DNA from: Hansfordia pulvinata
Lineage: Eukaryota > Ascomycota > Sordariomycetes > Xylariales
Assembly (NCBI GenBank): GCA_006538405.1
Contig: BJKQ01000003.1
Coordinates: 2,170,001 to 2,234,000, forward strand
Length of the DNA stretch: 64,000 nt
Direction: 5' to 3'
This document shows positions 34,021 to 46,525 of the stretch, in pieces. The position numbers and the translations under genes were made by a program. The notes beneath the pieces are model-generated. The model worked only from the letters and a program-made list of their open reading frames with translations. It searched no databases and was not told the origin of the DNA. The stretch's first letter is position 1. Every line of letters begins with the position of its first letter.

Positions 34021-37000
34021 ATGTCGAACAGTGGTGGTACCCTCACATTGCCTTCGCCCACCCACGCCCATCACGTCGATGTGCAGGCTGGGCTGCGGAC
34101 TCTGAGGCGCTCGCTCTCGCGCTCGCCATCAAAATTCTCTCTGGTTCGCACCGCCTCGCAAAGCAGCTCTGAGGCGGGTTCGACGCCCTCCTCGCCTTCT
34201 TGCAGACGCGTTCAGTCTCAGTACTTTGGTCAATCCGCCAACAACACAAATTCGCCTACAGCAAACCCTCCGCACACACAATCTCCGCTTGCCACTCCCT
34301 TCCGTCCGAGTGTCAAGCTATCGCTGCGGTCTTCCGCCAAGAAGAGCCCAGCCGCGAAACCGTTCACTCGGAATCGCACCTCGCCCAAAAGCCCGGCCCG
34401 ACGCGCCCTCAACACTGCCACTTCGACCTCTGGCAACTCCGCACCCACGCCGGCTGATCACGCGGCCCCGGGCCAGGAGAACAACGGCGCAATCCGCGGT
34501 ACCCGAAGTCCTGCCAGCGAAAGAGCTCAGATAAAATGGCCAACCGGCATAGTATGCACCTGGATATTTCTGGCTCTTCGTCGCAATTCACCATGTCTCG
34601 ACTGACCGAGGCAAACAACACGTCCAACCCGAGCTCTGTGGCCAGCCCTCTGAAGCGTAGTGACGCGACCATGAGCCTGGACCAGACTCTTTCCGGCAGC
34701 CCCAAGGCCAAACGCCGCAGTTATGGTCCATCTAACTATGGGGGCGACTTCAACGTATTCGACCATGGACCGAACTCACCAAGTCCTGAGATACAGGATG
34801 ATTCGCATCGCGAGTACGATTGGACCGGTTCTTTGACCGGTTCGTCGCAAACTCGGACTTTCGACTCGGCCCCCTCTCCCACGCCGTCAGCCATGCCTCG
34901 TCGCGCCGGATCGTTGCGCAAGTCTACCCTTCAACAACGCCATGGATCAGAACGCACCTCTTGGGGTCGGCGACAGGCTGCGCAGCAGCTGGCTCAGGCT
35001 CAGGCCCACGCTCACGCACAGGCTTCCGCTTCGCAAGAGACGAGCACACCGGGCGCGAAGAACCGGCCGCGTCTGTCTTTGGATCACTTCATGCCGCCGC
35101 CCCCGCGCGAAAGCCCATTCAACCAAGGGCCGTTGCCGAACCCATCGGCTCACCTGTTCACCCAACCTCACCAACCACACCCGCTGTCCCGCACTATGAC
35201 CACTTCATCTTCAGGATCAAGCATGGACGACTCCCCCACCCACTTTCCCACCATCAGCGAGAGACCAAGGGCTCCGATGAACTGGTCCAAGAGTCTTCCG
35301 CTCGGTGCACAGCGCCCGCAGCCTGACAGGCCCGGCCAGAGCGTTTCGACACCCGATTACAAGCACGCGAAGCCTTTCGAGGGTGCTTTTGCATCCACTG
35401 GCCTGGTTTCCAAGGTGAACCGGAACCCCGAGCAGCTCAGCCTGGGAGGAGGAGGGGGCTTTGCCGTTCCCGACACCCCATGCAAGAAGCAGAGCGCATT
35501 CGCCACTTACCCCCCTCAGCCGCCCAGTGGAGGTGGCCGGTCTCGCGGCAGACACGCTAGGCAAGCGTTTGGTGTCCCGGCCACTCCCTTCGAGCCCGCC
35601 TCTATCAAGTCACAGAGAACATTCGGCGAGCAGCCGCGACCAGTGTTGTTCAACGGCTTCGGTTCCCGACACGCACGCAAAGGTAGCCTCCTTAGCCTAC
35701 ACAGCGACGATGGCAGGAGTCCGTTAGATGCTGCTGGGGATACCTCTATGAACGTAGAAGGAGACCTGCCACCGACCCCGACGAAACAACAACTCTCTAC
35801 AAGCAACAACGACTCCGCCTTGCTCAACAATGACAGCCCAACAGCCAATCGTCAAATGCCTGCCCCTCTGTCTGTCTTTAGCAACCGTGCCCGGTGGGAT
35901 CTGGATGCCGGTGCTGGCTGTAAGTACACAACTCCCCGCAACGGGCCTTTGGATCTCAGTCTGGACAATGCGGAAGAAGAGGCAACCCTTGCTTCTTCCC
36001 ACTTTTCAGACCCTGTTGAAGAAGCTGCCCCCGCACGATCTCTTTCCTTTTCGTCGTTTTACCAGACTCGAGCAAGGCGAAGTTCGTTCTCGACGCCTAG
36101 ACCCCTCGAGAACGCGATTCCGTCCCTCTTCAGGTCGACCTCTAGAGTTCATTTTACTAAATCCATCTCCGTCGCTCCAGCGAGCCCTCTGGACCGTTTT
36201 GAGTTTGCCGACAAGGCCGCACCACGGACTCCTCTGGAAACCGTCGCTCCCCTGGACGCTAGTCGGCTTTCAATCTCCCAGCAAGGTGGTGGGTTTTTCC
36301 CATCCATCAACGAGCCGAAATCCGCGTTTCCTCCAGCCACTCCCACGACACGTACCGAGGTGCCATCGCTCGAGCACAATCGGCGCACTATGACTCCCAT
36401 CAACGGCAACTCTCGCCCAGACCTGGATGAATCCCTGATGTCGCGATTCGGAAGAGTCGAGTTCGTTGGCAAGGGCGAATTCTCATCGGTCTTTAAGGTC
36501 GCCGAATGTCCCAAACCAGCAGCACCTGCTCAACGAGGCTTTTTCAGCACGCCCACTCATCGCACGCCCCCCTCGCCATTCCCTGAGAACGTGTATGCCG
36601 TCAAGAAGCTTGCTTTGCCATTCCAGGGCGACAAGGATCGCTCCTCGCGCCTCCGTGAGGTTGCAGCCCTGCAAGCACTGAAGGGTCGTGATCACGTGCT
36701 GCAGCTTATTGACAGCTGGGAAGATAAAGGCTGCCTCTACATTCAAACCGAGTACTGCGAAGAAGGCAGCCTCGATTCTTTCCTTGCGGAGGTTGGCACA
36801 GTTGGCCGTCTGGATGAATTTCGCATCTGGAAAATCATGCTGGAAATCTGCAAGGTAAGCTGGTGTTCCGCTGGCATAGACTGAAACAAAGTTGTTAACA
36901 TGGAAAACAGGGTCTCCAGCACATTCACGATGCGGAATATGTCCACTTGGACCTTAAGCCAGCCAACATCTTGATCAACTTCGAAGGCACGCTTCAGATC

Positions 37001-37645
37001 GGCGACTTTGGTCTGGCGGCATCCCTTCCCGTCGAGAAAGGCTTTGAGCTTGAGGGCGACCGTCAATACCTCGCCCCTGAGGCGCTTCGCTCCGAGATCA
37101 ACAAGGCCGCAGACATCTTCTCCCTCGGTCTCATCATGCTTGAAATCGCAGGGAATGTCGATCTTCCTGACAACGGTGCTTCTTGGACGGCGCTACGTGA
37201 AGGCGACTTCTCTGAATTCCCTCCCCTCACCGTGGATACCACCTCGGTTGTGCGGGATGCTACTGGAACGCCGGTTGAGGAGAGCGACCGAGGCCTCGGC
37301 AACGTCGCCAGTGAGACCAGTGCAAAGAATGCTCGCCGCGCCTACAACTTCCGCTCCAACCGCCACACTGGCGACATCTTCGGCTTGTCACGAAGGAACG
37401 AACTCCAGCAGCCTCCGGACTTCATGTGCAATCCCGAGAACCCCAGCTCTCTCAACGCGATTGTTAAGTGGATGCTTTCCTCGGAGCCCTCCCACCGTCC
37501 CACAATCTCGCAACTCCTTGAGCTCGAGTCGCTGAAGTGGGTTGCTGCTCGCCAGAGAGCCGGTGCCACCGTCTTTGAGGGCAACTGGGGCCCCGCCGAT
37601 GAGCTTGAGCCTGTTTCCCTAGACACCGAGATGACCGACGTCTGA
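34021..37645 (+). CDS. wee1: Wee1-type mitosis-inhibitor kinase, with one frameshift
   Basis: Wee1 phosphorylates the inhibitory Tyr of Cdk1 and delays entry into mitosis. Exon 1 is 34021-36854 and exon 2 is 36911-37645, split by a 56-nt GT-AG intron inside the kinase domain. The long N-terminal part (about 800 residues) is disordered and rich in Ser-Pro and Thr-Pro, as expected for a Cdk-regulated protein (LRRSLSRSPSKF near the start, SPLKRSDATMSLDQ later). The kinase domain begins near residue 810 with VGKGEFSSVF, then the ATP-contact Lys in YAVKKL, HLDLKPANI as catalytic loop, IGDFGLA, and EGDRQYLAPEAL, the activation-segment form typical of Wee1. The frame breaks at 34533-34536: the first frame reads SPASERAQIK, then WPTG, while the next frame continues MANRHSMHLDISGSSS. 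One extra A in the AAAA run restores one frame of 1189 residues. The gene is convergent with gcp3. Confidence 0.92.
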
Positions 37646-39153
37646 AGCGGTCTTTTGAGTCGGTGTTCGCGCCATTCGTTTCTTGAGCTTCCACCTGAGT
37701 GCTTCTCCATCTTGAGAGCACTGGATTTGGAGTTGCATATGCTGGAGTAACGACATCTATTGGCTTGCCAGTTTGACTGGATATGCAGAAAGTCCGTGTT
37801 TGGCAAGCACTGGATTCAGCTTACGGATTTTTGCCGTCTACGGCGAGATATGCTCTTCTCTCAGACCGACTTCATGAAGTCACCCTCACGATTGCTCTGG
37901 AGAATATGACGATTTCGCCCGAGCTGAGCGCGACTCCATGCTCACTGCAACTTCACCATCCAGCGAGCTACAGTACGAAACTACCAGCAGTCCTACTCAC
38001 ACACTCCCCACACCTTTTACGACGATACAAGTCAACACCCGCATTCGGTGCCACGAGCACCGCTCATTGTACAATTGTACCATCAGCCGGACGAGGAAGC
38101 TTCGAGGTCCTCATGATTGGCGTATTCGAATCGTCCTTGATATTACAAACCTGGAAAACGGCGTACACAAACGGATAGCGGTTCGGTCTTTGATGAATGA
38201 CCAGGGTAACGGTATACCCACGATTTGATTTTTGGCCTTGTAAATATAGAAGACGGGGGTAGAAACCTGTCCCTAGATACAGTTTGGGGTGTGCTTTTAG
38301 CTGACCATCACCTCGATGTGCTTCGAGCCGGATCTTGAGCTTAGTCGTTCGAATCCAGCTTGTGGCAGAAGAGCGTTATGGGTTCAGGAACGGGATGTAT
38401 GAGGAGGAGCAAAGAGGGAGGAAGGGAAGCAGCGGTTGGAGGGATTATGTCTCTTACGTTTTACCACTTTTTGACGAACTGAAACGTACGAAATGACGAT
38501 AACGATTATCTGCTTGATCCCCATACACTTTTCTCACTCTGCAATTTGATGACTCTTCTCATAATTTCTGGCGGGGACATGTCCAGGGCGTTCGACTCGG
38601 GATCGTCCCCTGCAGGCTCCCATTCGCGTGGAACACGTACGAAAATGCTCTCTGCATGGGGTTTCAGCACTACCTATGTGAAGATGGCGACAGCTACAGA
38701 ACGATGACCCTCAACACCCAGACACAACGGCCAGAAACGACCAAACTCCACATCAGACTGGGCAGTTGAGAAAACTCTTGTCTTAATTGGGGTATCCTAT
38801 GTCGGGCACGACTCCTGACTCTGGAGTTCGTGATAGACAGTTCGGGTCAGTGCACTGTCTGCCCGGTGTCAATGTCCTATACACAGAGTATATTGCACGT
38901 CTTGTCGTGACTCTGCTCGCGTTTCTGAACATTCGTCTGTCCCTCAGCAGCAAAACTGGGCCGGCCATGTTCCCCTCTCCATAGACTGTCTTGGGATCTG
39001 ACCTGGAGCCTGGCCCAACGGCCAATCCCTGCGCGATTTTCTTCGTCCGCCTCTCAATAGACCACGTCGTTTCGCCGTCTTCATACGAGACTTCTGGTCT
39101 AGTGATTCCGGAGATTTGTGTTATTCCCATGCTCCAGACTTTTCTTCTCCTAT
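37646..39153. other. 3' region between wee1 and gcp3
   Basis: About 1.5 kb separates two convergent genes and should contain both 3' UTRs. GC content is lower than in the genes. A 131-residue plus-strand frame at 37783 has no recognisable content. Nothing else is supported. Confidence 0.5.
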
Positions 39154-42151
39154 TCAGCGACCCCGATCTGTGGCAGCGGAAGCCGGAGTATCTCGGCCAG
39201 CACCGGTGTTCTTTGCGGAAGCCGTGGCGGTCGAGGTCTTGCGCCGAATGGGCTGGTAGACGTCGTTGAAATTCATGGAAACGCCGAGGAAACGCAGATC
39301 GATATCGTTCTGGTACGCCAGATCGCCGAGAAGCAGCTGCAGACGAGAGCGGAATCGATCACCAAGATGGCGCAGTCTTTCGTTGAGTGCAGGGAATTCA
39401 CTTTGTGGCGCGTTGGGATTATTGGCGCCATCGCTGTTGTTTCCCGTTTCGTCGTCTTCGTCCTCGTCAGCCAAGCGGTTGCGCTGCTGCACGCCTGGTC
39501 GACGACCTCGGCCAGCGGCATTTGTGTTCAGATCGGCCTCCTGCTGGCGGGTGTAATCAGACACGGACCACGAGTACAGACCGTCAACACTGTCACGGTA
39601 GGAGAGCATGATGCGCAGCAGCTCGCCCAATTGAATCATGTAGCTGTTGTCATCGTCCTCGGGCGCGTCAGCAACCGCAGTGCCATTTGACGTGGTGACG
39701 AAGCGGCGGCGACGAGCGCCCAGCAGGCCCTTGTGGGTGATGGACTCGAGGTACTTGGTGTGGGCATGAATCACATCGTCGAGGGTGGTGTCGTCACGGC
39801 GCAGGCGCTTCTGCAGTTCTGTCCATGAGCTTTCAATGACCTCGAACAAGATGTAATACTGCAACTGGCCAACGAAATGAACCATCTCGGCTAGGTGGCC
39901 CCGAACATGGCGCCAGGCTTGAGCGACATTGCGACGCCGAGTCTGCAGCACGCCGCGGGAACCCGTAGTGACACGGCGCCAGGTGGAGGAGAGAGCGAAC
40001 TCGACGCGCTTAACACGCCACAAGAAGTTGAATACCTTGAGATATTGGCGGTTACCCCAGTCAGAGACTACCACATCAACAGGAGCATCAATCTTGTACT
40101 CGAGGGTGAAGCAGTCCCAACCAATGTCGCCGTGAGACAGCTGCAACATGCGGGCATCCAGGCGACGCAAAACCTCTGCTGAGTCGTATTGGGCGTTAGA
40201 ACCCCGGATGGCGTGCTCAAGCTGGGCGGTCAGAGTGTGGCGATACTGCGCGCCGGCCGGCCGGTCGAGGTTGGCAGCCAGGGACTCCATCAGCAGCGCG
40301 ATGAAATCGCCTTGACCCAACAGGATGTAGTCGCGCAGGGCTTGCAGATGGTCAAAGAGGTGAAATTTGTGCGTCATGAGGTGCATGAGGCGGCGCATTG
40401 TGGTCTTGTAGGCGTCGTCGATCCATGCCTCGAGCGTTGCCATGTCGCCGTAACGCAGCTCCTTTGACGAGTCTTTCGAGTACGACTCGACCCATTGCGC
40501 GTCGCCGCAGCTGTGGCGGATGAAATTAAGCGACTTGCCAATAAGGAAGACCTTCTCGGCGAAATCAGGCGTGATGATAGAAGGGATCATCTCAAGGTCC
40601 ATCATGTATTTATCCTCCCAGACATTGTTGGTGCCGGGCTGGGACGCTGCCGAGGCTTTCGGTTTGTTCGACAGGTTGTTCTCGGCGGTCTGCTCTTGAA
40701 CGAAGTACTCAAGATAAGGGTCCGACAGTTCACCATCATAGATCCAATGCCGAAGTATGTCGTAGAAGGGGCGGGTGACAGGGTTTAGCAGGCGGTCAGC
40801 GAAGGCGGCCACTACGGGATCGCCATGAGAAGAGGAAAAGGAGTGAACGAGAGATATGATCTGGCCCCCCTTTTTGGATTTTGATTCGTGGGCGATGAGA
40901 CTCATGAGGCGCAAGCCCATGGTAGCCTCGCGAGTCCAGACCACGCATCGTTTCAGCGTGACGCCGACTTTGCCTATGCCACAGCGGGGAGCGTCCTGGT
41001 CTATGGTAGCGAGTGCACGTCGAATCTGGCCCTCCAGGGTGGCGACGAGGGTCAGGTATGAGCGAAGCTGGTCACCGATGGCAGCAGCCAAGCTCTGACC
41101 GACAAGGCCTTTGGGAGGAGCCTGGACAAAATCTTGAAGTTGGGTGTAGAGCAGAGCAGGCTCGGCAAGAGTATGCAGCAAGCCCACTAGGGGGGCGGCA
41201 AGGTGGCGGGTATCCTGAGGCAATAGTTCTTGCCGAAAGGGAGGGTGGTGGAAGAGAGGCCCTGAAGCGTGTAGGGAAGATCGCGCAGTAGAGTAGGCTC
41301 GTCCGGGTCGATTTCCGTGTAGTTTTCGGCGAGGGACTCTGATCTAATGGCGACGTCTCTCCTCGAAGGGGGCTCGGGGGTCGCATGGCGCTGCTTCAGC
41401 GGGGGATCCGCGGGGTTTGGTTGCTTCGGCTCGTGCAGTTGGTCGGCACTAGCGACCCTCGACGCCCTGGATTCTCTGGATTCTCTCTGCTCTCTTGGAT
41501 TTTTGAGGAGATCGCGCAGCTCAGTAGGGCGGTACTCCTGGCTGTGGGGATATGATCTAGCGGGACGACCATTGTCGCCGTCCAATTTTCTATTCCTATT
41601 GCGCTCGTTTTCTTCATCATCGTGGGCTGGCTCGTCATGGTCATCATGTTCGTTAATATCTTGGTCGTCGACTTCGTCATCATGCAGGCGTCGCCTGGCG
41701 GCGGCCTGCTGCGCCTGGTATTCAGCAAAAGCCTCAGGGTCGGCTTCGTCGGGGTCGGGTGAGTCAGCGAGCTGATAGAGCAGATAGAGCATAGCCCATT
41801 TGTGGTTGAGGACAGGCAGGGCAAGCAGGCGGGAGTATAGGTTGGAGTAGCGCAGGGCCTGGCCCGGATCCGAGTGGACCAGACGGCGCTTAATGAGGTC
41901 CGAGGCATGGTTCTGGTCGGCGAGAGGGGCCGGGCCGGGGCTGTTTGGGGGTTAATCGACGGTGCGACCAAGGCGGAGTTGTAGGTGTGGACTTACACAT
42001 CCAGGATCTGGTGCACATCGTCAATCAGACGGTGATGGCGGCGCTGCTGAGACTGGGGGTCGGCATCAGGGTCCGGAGGATGCAGCTGGGCGACGAGGCG
42101 GTTGACGCTCGTGTCGATGCGGCGGGAGCGGTCCGAGGCCGGGGTGGACAT
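39154..42151 (-). CDS. Gamma-tubulin complex component 3 (GCP3/Spc98/Alp6), with one frameshift
   Basis: GCP3 is a core subunit of the gamma-tubulin small complex that nucleates microtubules at the spindle pole body. Exon 1 is 42151-41997 (MSTPASDRSRRIDTSVNRLV) and exon 2 is 41940-39154, joined by a GTAAGT...CAG intron. The N-terminal part gives NLYSRLLALPVLNHKW and YLLYQLADSPD, then an acidic charged linker. Then follow GLLHTLAEPALLY, RPFYDILRHWIYDGELSDPY, KSLNFIRHSCGD, and the gamma-tubulin-binding half (YKIDAPVDVVVSD, KVFNFLWRVKRVEFALSSTW, MVHFVGQLQYYILFEVIESS). The C-terminus ends after RFLGVSMNFND. The frame stops at 41187-41189 after ATLPPP, while the next frame resumes PLVGLLHTL. One more base in the six-base G run at 41190-41195 (C on the coding strand) restores one frame of 980 residues. 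Identity is sure; the frameshift is probably an assembly error. Confidence 0.93.
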
Positions 42152-43403
42152 GGTGAAAGCCTTGGAGCAAAGGCCGGCACCATGGCCAGCCTGAGGGAGT
42201 GCAGTGCGTGCGAGGGGTGTGTGTGTGGAAGCCTGAGTGGGGGAGGGCGGTGGTGGAGGTCGCGATGCTGGGCGTTAGACGGGACGGGGGTGGCGGCAGT
42301 GGTGAGTGGTGGTGGTGATCGAGGTCCAGCCCACTGTTACCATGTTAGCTGCCGTTGGGTGGGCGCGCAGGTAGGTACCATCATGGCGTGCGTGACTCCA
42401 GTGTAGGTCATGTTGTAGTGGATTCCCAGGCGAGACGCGACGCGACGTCAAGCCTGCTTAAGTGCATAACCCCACCATCTGTCGGTCATGGACAAAATTG
42501 GTACATGTACTGCACATCCAATGCCGGATTCCAGGCCCGGGCTGTGCGCAGCATGGAAGGAGCTTCATCAATTCAATATATAGCTTAAGGGGCTCAGAAT
42601 CGCATCCTCTTTGCGAATTGCATCTTGATTATATACCTTGGGGCATGGTTATTTGTGTGAATGTAGGCCGTGGTTGGTAGTTCCCCGGAATCTGCGTTCG
42701 TTCGTGTACCTGAAGATCCCTGCCCGGGGGTCAGCAAGCAAGTACACACTTACGTGGAGGGGACCTTTGCAGCTGTAGCGTGGCGCCGAAAGAGGCAACT
42801 CCAATAGCGCAGGCCTGTCGCAAGGTACGTGCACGTATCCACGGATGCGTACCGAGTACCACGACCTGTCCGAGTCGGCTGCTGGCTGGACTCGGCTCGC
42901 TCAACCGCATTGATCCAACCCGCTGGACAGGTCCATCGCCAACGTGCAACCTCATCCCACCCAATTCCCACACGCGCCACGCCCGCCCGCCGCCCATCGT
43001 CGCCCCGTCCGTCCGTCCAGTCTCGACCTCGTCCATCGAAGGCGCCCCGAGCCCGCCCGCGCCCCATCTCCTACACCTCGTAATTGCAGTCGCCGACGTC
43101 TCATCTCTCGATCCATGCCAGTTGGCCCCCCCTTCCGCCCGGTGTCGCGCCCCTAGGCCAGCCCGTCGTCGGGCCGCCGCCTCACTTCACCTCCCTCTGG
43201 GCCCCCCGTTGCTGCGCGGCGCATCCCATCCCATCAATTTCTCCCAGAGCCGCGCCCATTTATGCGCTCATTGTTGCGCCCATCATCGCGCCCATCACCA
43301 GCCATTGGCCCGTCGCCTGTCCCCGCGCCCTATGTACGAATAGAAAGGACCCCCCCCTCGAGCCAGCCAGTCAGCCGAACCTCGCCGACGTTAGACCGCA
43401 GCC
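42152..43403. promoter_or_regulatory. Divergent promoter region of gcp3 and hfi1
   Basis: About 1.25 kb between two divergent genes. The right two-thirds is extremely C-rich on the plus strand (runs of CCCGCCC, CCCATC), typical of a fungal 5' leader for the hfi1 gene. No gene is supported. Confidence 0.5.
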
Positions 43404-45036
43404 ATGCCCGATATCGACCCCGCCGCCCTGAGCCGCCCGGCCGGCGGCCTGTCCACCCCGGTTCTCAAGGCCCTCACCGTCTCCCAGCCCATACCCCAGA
43501 AGGTCACCAAGACCAGCCAGATCATCCCCGCCCGAATCGATCTCGAGCCTCTCTATACTGCCCTCAAGACTTCCGTCGCCATCGAGCAATGGAACATATA
43601 CAAGGATGCCACATCCCGCTTCATGCTAGGTAAGCTGGCCGGCTCGAACCTTTGCCACATCTTCTTGGTATACAATCACATGCAGGCATGCGCGCGTGCG
43701 CATTTGTATATCGGTTGTTCATCCGCACTACCCACGGACTTTTGCGCCGTGCCTGAAAGCGTCACGGCCTTGCCCACCTCTTTGACCCCTGCTAACGTAC
43801 GAACTCTCACGCAGGTCGTTTAAATCAGGTCGAGTATGGCGACCTGATAGATCCCATTCTCTTCTCTCCCACCGGGGACAAGATACACCTTCACAACCAG
43901 CTGCTCGCCGGCATATATGGCAACCTCACTCGGGAAATGCCTGACCAAGGCCCTGCTCCATGGGTCTCTGCTAATGACAAGCCCCAAGCCAATGTTGGCG
44001 CCAAGCCCGTCAGCGGCGATGCTGCTGAACGCAAGCTCAAGGCCGAGGTCATGTTGTTGCCCAGTCGCGATCGCAGGCGCATCAAGGATCTTGCACTCAA
44101 TGACGTGAGCTCCCCGTCTTTTCACTGATGAAACAATTCTAACGCCAGCTGTCCAGTACGACCCTGCGGAAGCTATGGCCAACATGTTTTTCGAACATCA
44201 TAAAGCAAAGACGCAGCGCGCTGCCGATGCGCCACAGAGCGCCTCCGGTCTTAACAAAATGAGTACGTTCCCTCACTCCGTTTCCCCAATGGCCATGCCG
44301 CCAGCCGCTCGGAGAAAACACTCCTGACTCGCTCGCCCATCTAGATATTGATCTCGAGATCCGCAAACGCTTTGCTCAGCCGCTAGCTATCGAATCAGGA
44401 GAATTCCCTGACACGGCAAGCATAGAAGCTAAGATGCTTCCCACATGTTACGAAGCAGGCCTTGTTCAGGGGCACGCTACAGAAGCCGCGCAATACGTCT
44501 CCACCGCCGCCGAGATGTTCATCAAAGAATTCTTGGGTACCGTCTTCCGCCGGACGCGGAGCAATGGTCCCGGCGACTCAGGAAGCGCTGGGTTTGGGGG
44601 CTCTGTTCCCTGGATACAGACGCACAGTTACCGCCGCCAACTGCGCCGCGAGGAAGCCGCATTGAGCCGAGGCGAGATTGTCCGTGACAAAAGTGGTCTT
44701 CTGCCCATCGAGGCCAAAGCTGCCAGCGAGCGTCGCCCTCTAGATCTGGCTGATCTGCGTCTGGCGATTGACATTGGGGACTGCGGGCTGGGTACCTTCC
44801 CAGCCGTGACGAAGTCTCTGATTTACAACTACCGCGAGGGCGAGCTTGAACACTGGGACGATTACACTTACCTCCACGGCCAAAAACCCACAGTTCCCGA
44901 CGTTTTCGATTTCGACGCCTTCGATGCGCCTGTCGATGCCATGGAACTTGACGATGAAAATGGGGCCTGGGACGGTGCCGAGAACATGGATGTTGACGCC
45001 TTGGACGATATTCTAGACTCCTGTCTGGCAGCATAG
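43404..45036 (+). CDS. hfi1: SAGA complex subunit Hfi1/Ada1 (SAGA-Tad1 family)
   Basis: Hfi1/Ada1 is a structural, histone-fold subunit of the SAGA coactivator, acting in the nucleus in RNA polymerase II transcription. Four exons, 43404-43629, 43815-44104, 44157-44262 and 44345-45036, have canonical donors (GTAAGC, GTGAGC, GTACGT) and join to 437 residues. The SAGA-Tad1 signature is clear: [20 protein letters not shown] near residue 34, [16 protein letters not shown] across the first splice, [20 protein letters not shown], and [15 protein letters not shown]. The second half has the histone-fold-like stretch [20 protein letters not shown] and the following [11 protein letters not shown]. The C-terminus is acidic. 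In-frame splicing at all three introns supports the model. The start ATG begins [16 protein letters not shown]; no better ATG lies upstream in frame. Confidence 0.9.
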
Positions 45037-46525
45037 GCCTTCGCTGGCTGCATCCTGGCAGGCCCCGACTCAAGGGCGGTCTCTTGAGGTAACGTAAGAG
45101 AAGCGGATGCAGTTTGCAGCGGGGAGGTTTGACAATGGCATGCTGATTATCGCATCGTCAGCAATAGCCGAACATGCTCAATGGCACAGCTCGGCGAGCG
45201 GGGAGTTCCGAACAGCCGGCGTTTGGATCTGCTGAAGTCATAATGAGGAGGCGGCAAATGGTATAGGAGCGGGTCATGCAAGGCGTAAGGGCAGGAGCAT
45301 TTACAACTAACGGCGCATTCAAAAGCATTTACGACACATCACTGGCTGGGCTGCTCTGCTGTGCTCACCAGTGGATAGTGGCCTGCTCTAGCGACAGGGC
45401 ACCAGGGATCACATGAGGAGAACCAGATGAACATCAGCGCACATAAGAAGCCTGTTTTCTTGTACAGTTTCCCCGGCCGGCCCTCCTGTATATTTCTTTT
45501 TCTTTCTTCCTTTCCTTTCTTATCCCCTTCTTTATTTCGGCGTTCTTGGTGTTTCTTAGGGGGTTCAGCGACGAGTTTTTTTTTTCACCTGCTTTACTTG
45601 TTATCCATACCTTACATGGGTGTTTAGTCGAGGCATATCTTATCGAGGGGCCACGCAGGGAGGACCCTGAGATGATGCGAGGTGCGATCGTCTTCGCGCG
45701 AAGGATATCTGCTGCGCTGCTTTTGCTGATAGTCATCAACTCCTGGAACCAGCCCTCTTCCATTCTATTCCCCTATACTCACCGAACCTCCTATCTCCCC
45801 ACGAACGACTACAAGATACCCAGGCTCCTGTCGAGGCTTCAGTGCGAGAATCCATCTACTTTCTACGATTATATACTCTGCTCTTGTAGTAAAACACTGC
45901 CATTACGGCGTCGGATTTTTTTTTGTATAGCGCCTGAGACTCCCCGATGTTGCGACCTGGAGATGCCCTTTTCGGGCTTGCTTCAAGGCATTCAGCAGCT
46001 GCACGTCAAGGCATAATAGCAATGATAGGGTCTATATATTTAGATAGCGAGAATTGTCAGCAAATTCCAAATAGGAGTGCTCATACACCCCGTCCGATAT
46101 TGATTTAGCGAAGGCCTAGAGGGCGAAAATGCCGCTTTGGGGTTGTGAACATCAGAGACAACACAGCACTTGGCCCGAGGACGGTGGTGGATGGATGGCT
46201 GGTACGACTGGCTCCTACACTCGGGCGCCCTTCTCCAATGGGTGGCTTCCATTAATGTCTCTCGCCTAGCATAGGCCGGCTGTCCCGTCTGCGGGGATGT
46301 TTGGCGTAAGCGGAGCATCCGAAGCCGGCCTCTGAAGACCGAGACATATATCTCGGAGCCGGGCGACCGATCGGCGCTGCTATGTTCTGCCTGCCACTGT
46401 GACTGCACTTTCCGATTCGAAGCCAAAGAAAAAAACAGTCGCTCTGGCCCTGATCAGCAGCATCGGTCCAGAACACTACACCTCTCAAGAAAGACGTTGC
46501 CAGTGATCACGGGATTCTTCGGATA
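45037..46525. other. Intergenic, no supported gene
   Basis: The hfi1 3' region, then a low-GC, T-rich stretch (about 45460-45600) and about 500 bases before the hydrolase start. No recognisable frame; several short frames overlap on both strands. Confidence 0.5.

Noticed and set aside
38335..38365. Possible tRNA B-box (GTTCGAATCC)
   Set aside because: No matching A-box or acceptor stem nearby; a chance match.
41347..41775. 142-residue plus-strand frame opposite the charged linker of GCP3
   Set aside because: The Ser/Leu-rich sequence is the complement of the acidic and basic repeats of GCP3.
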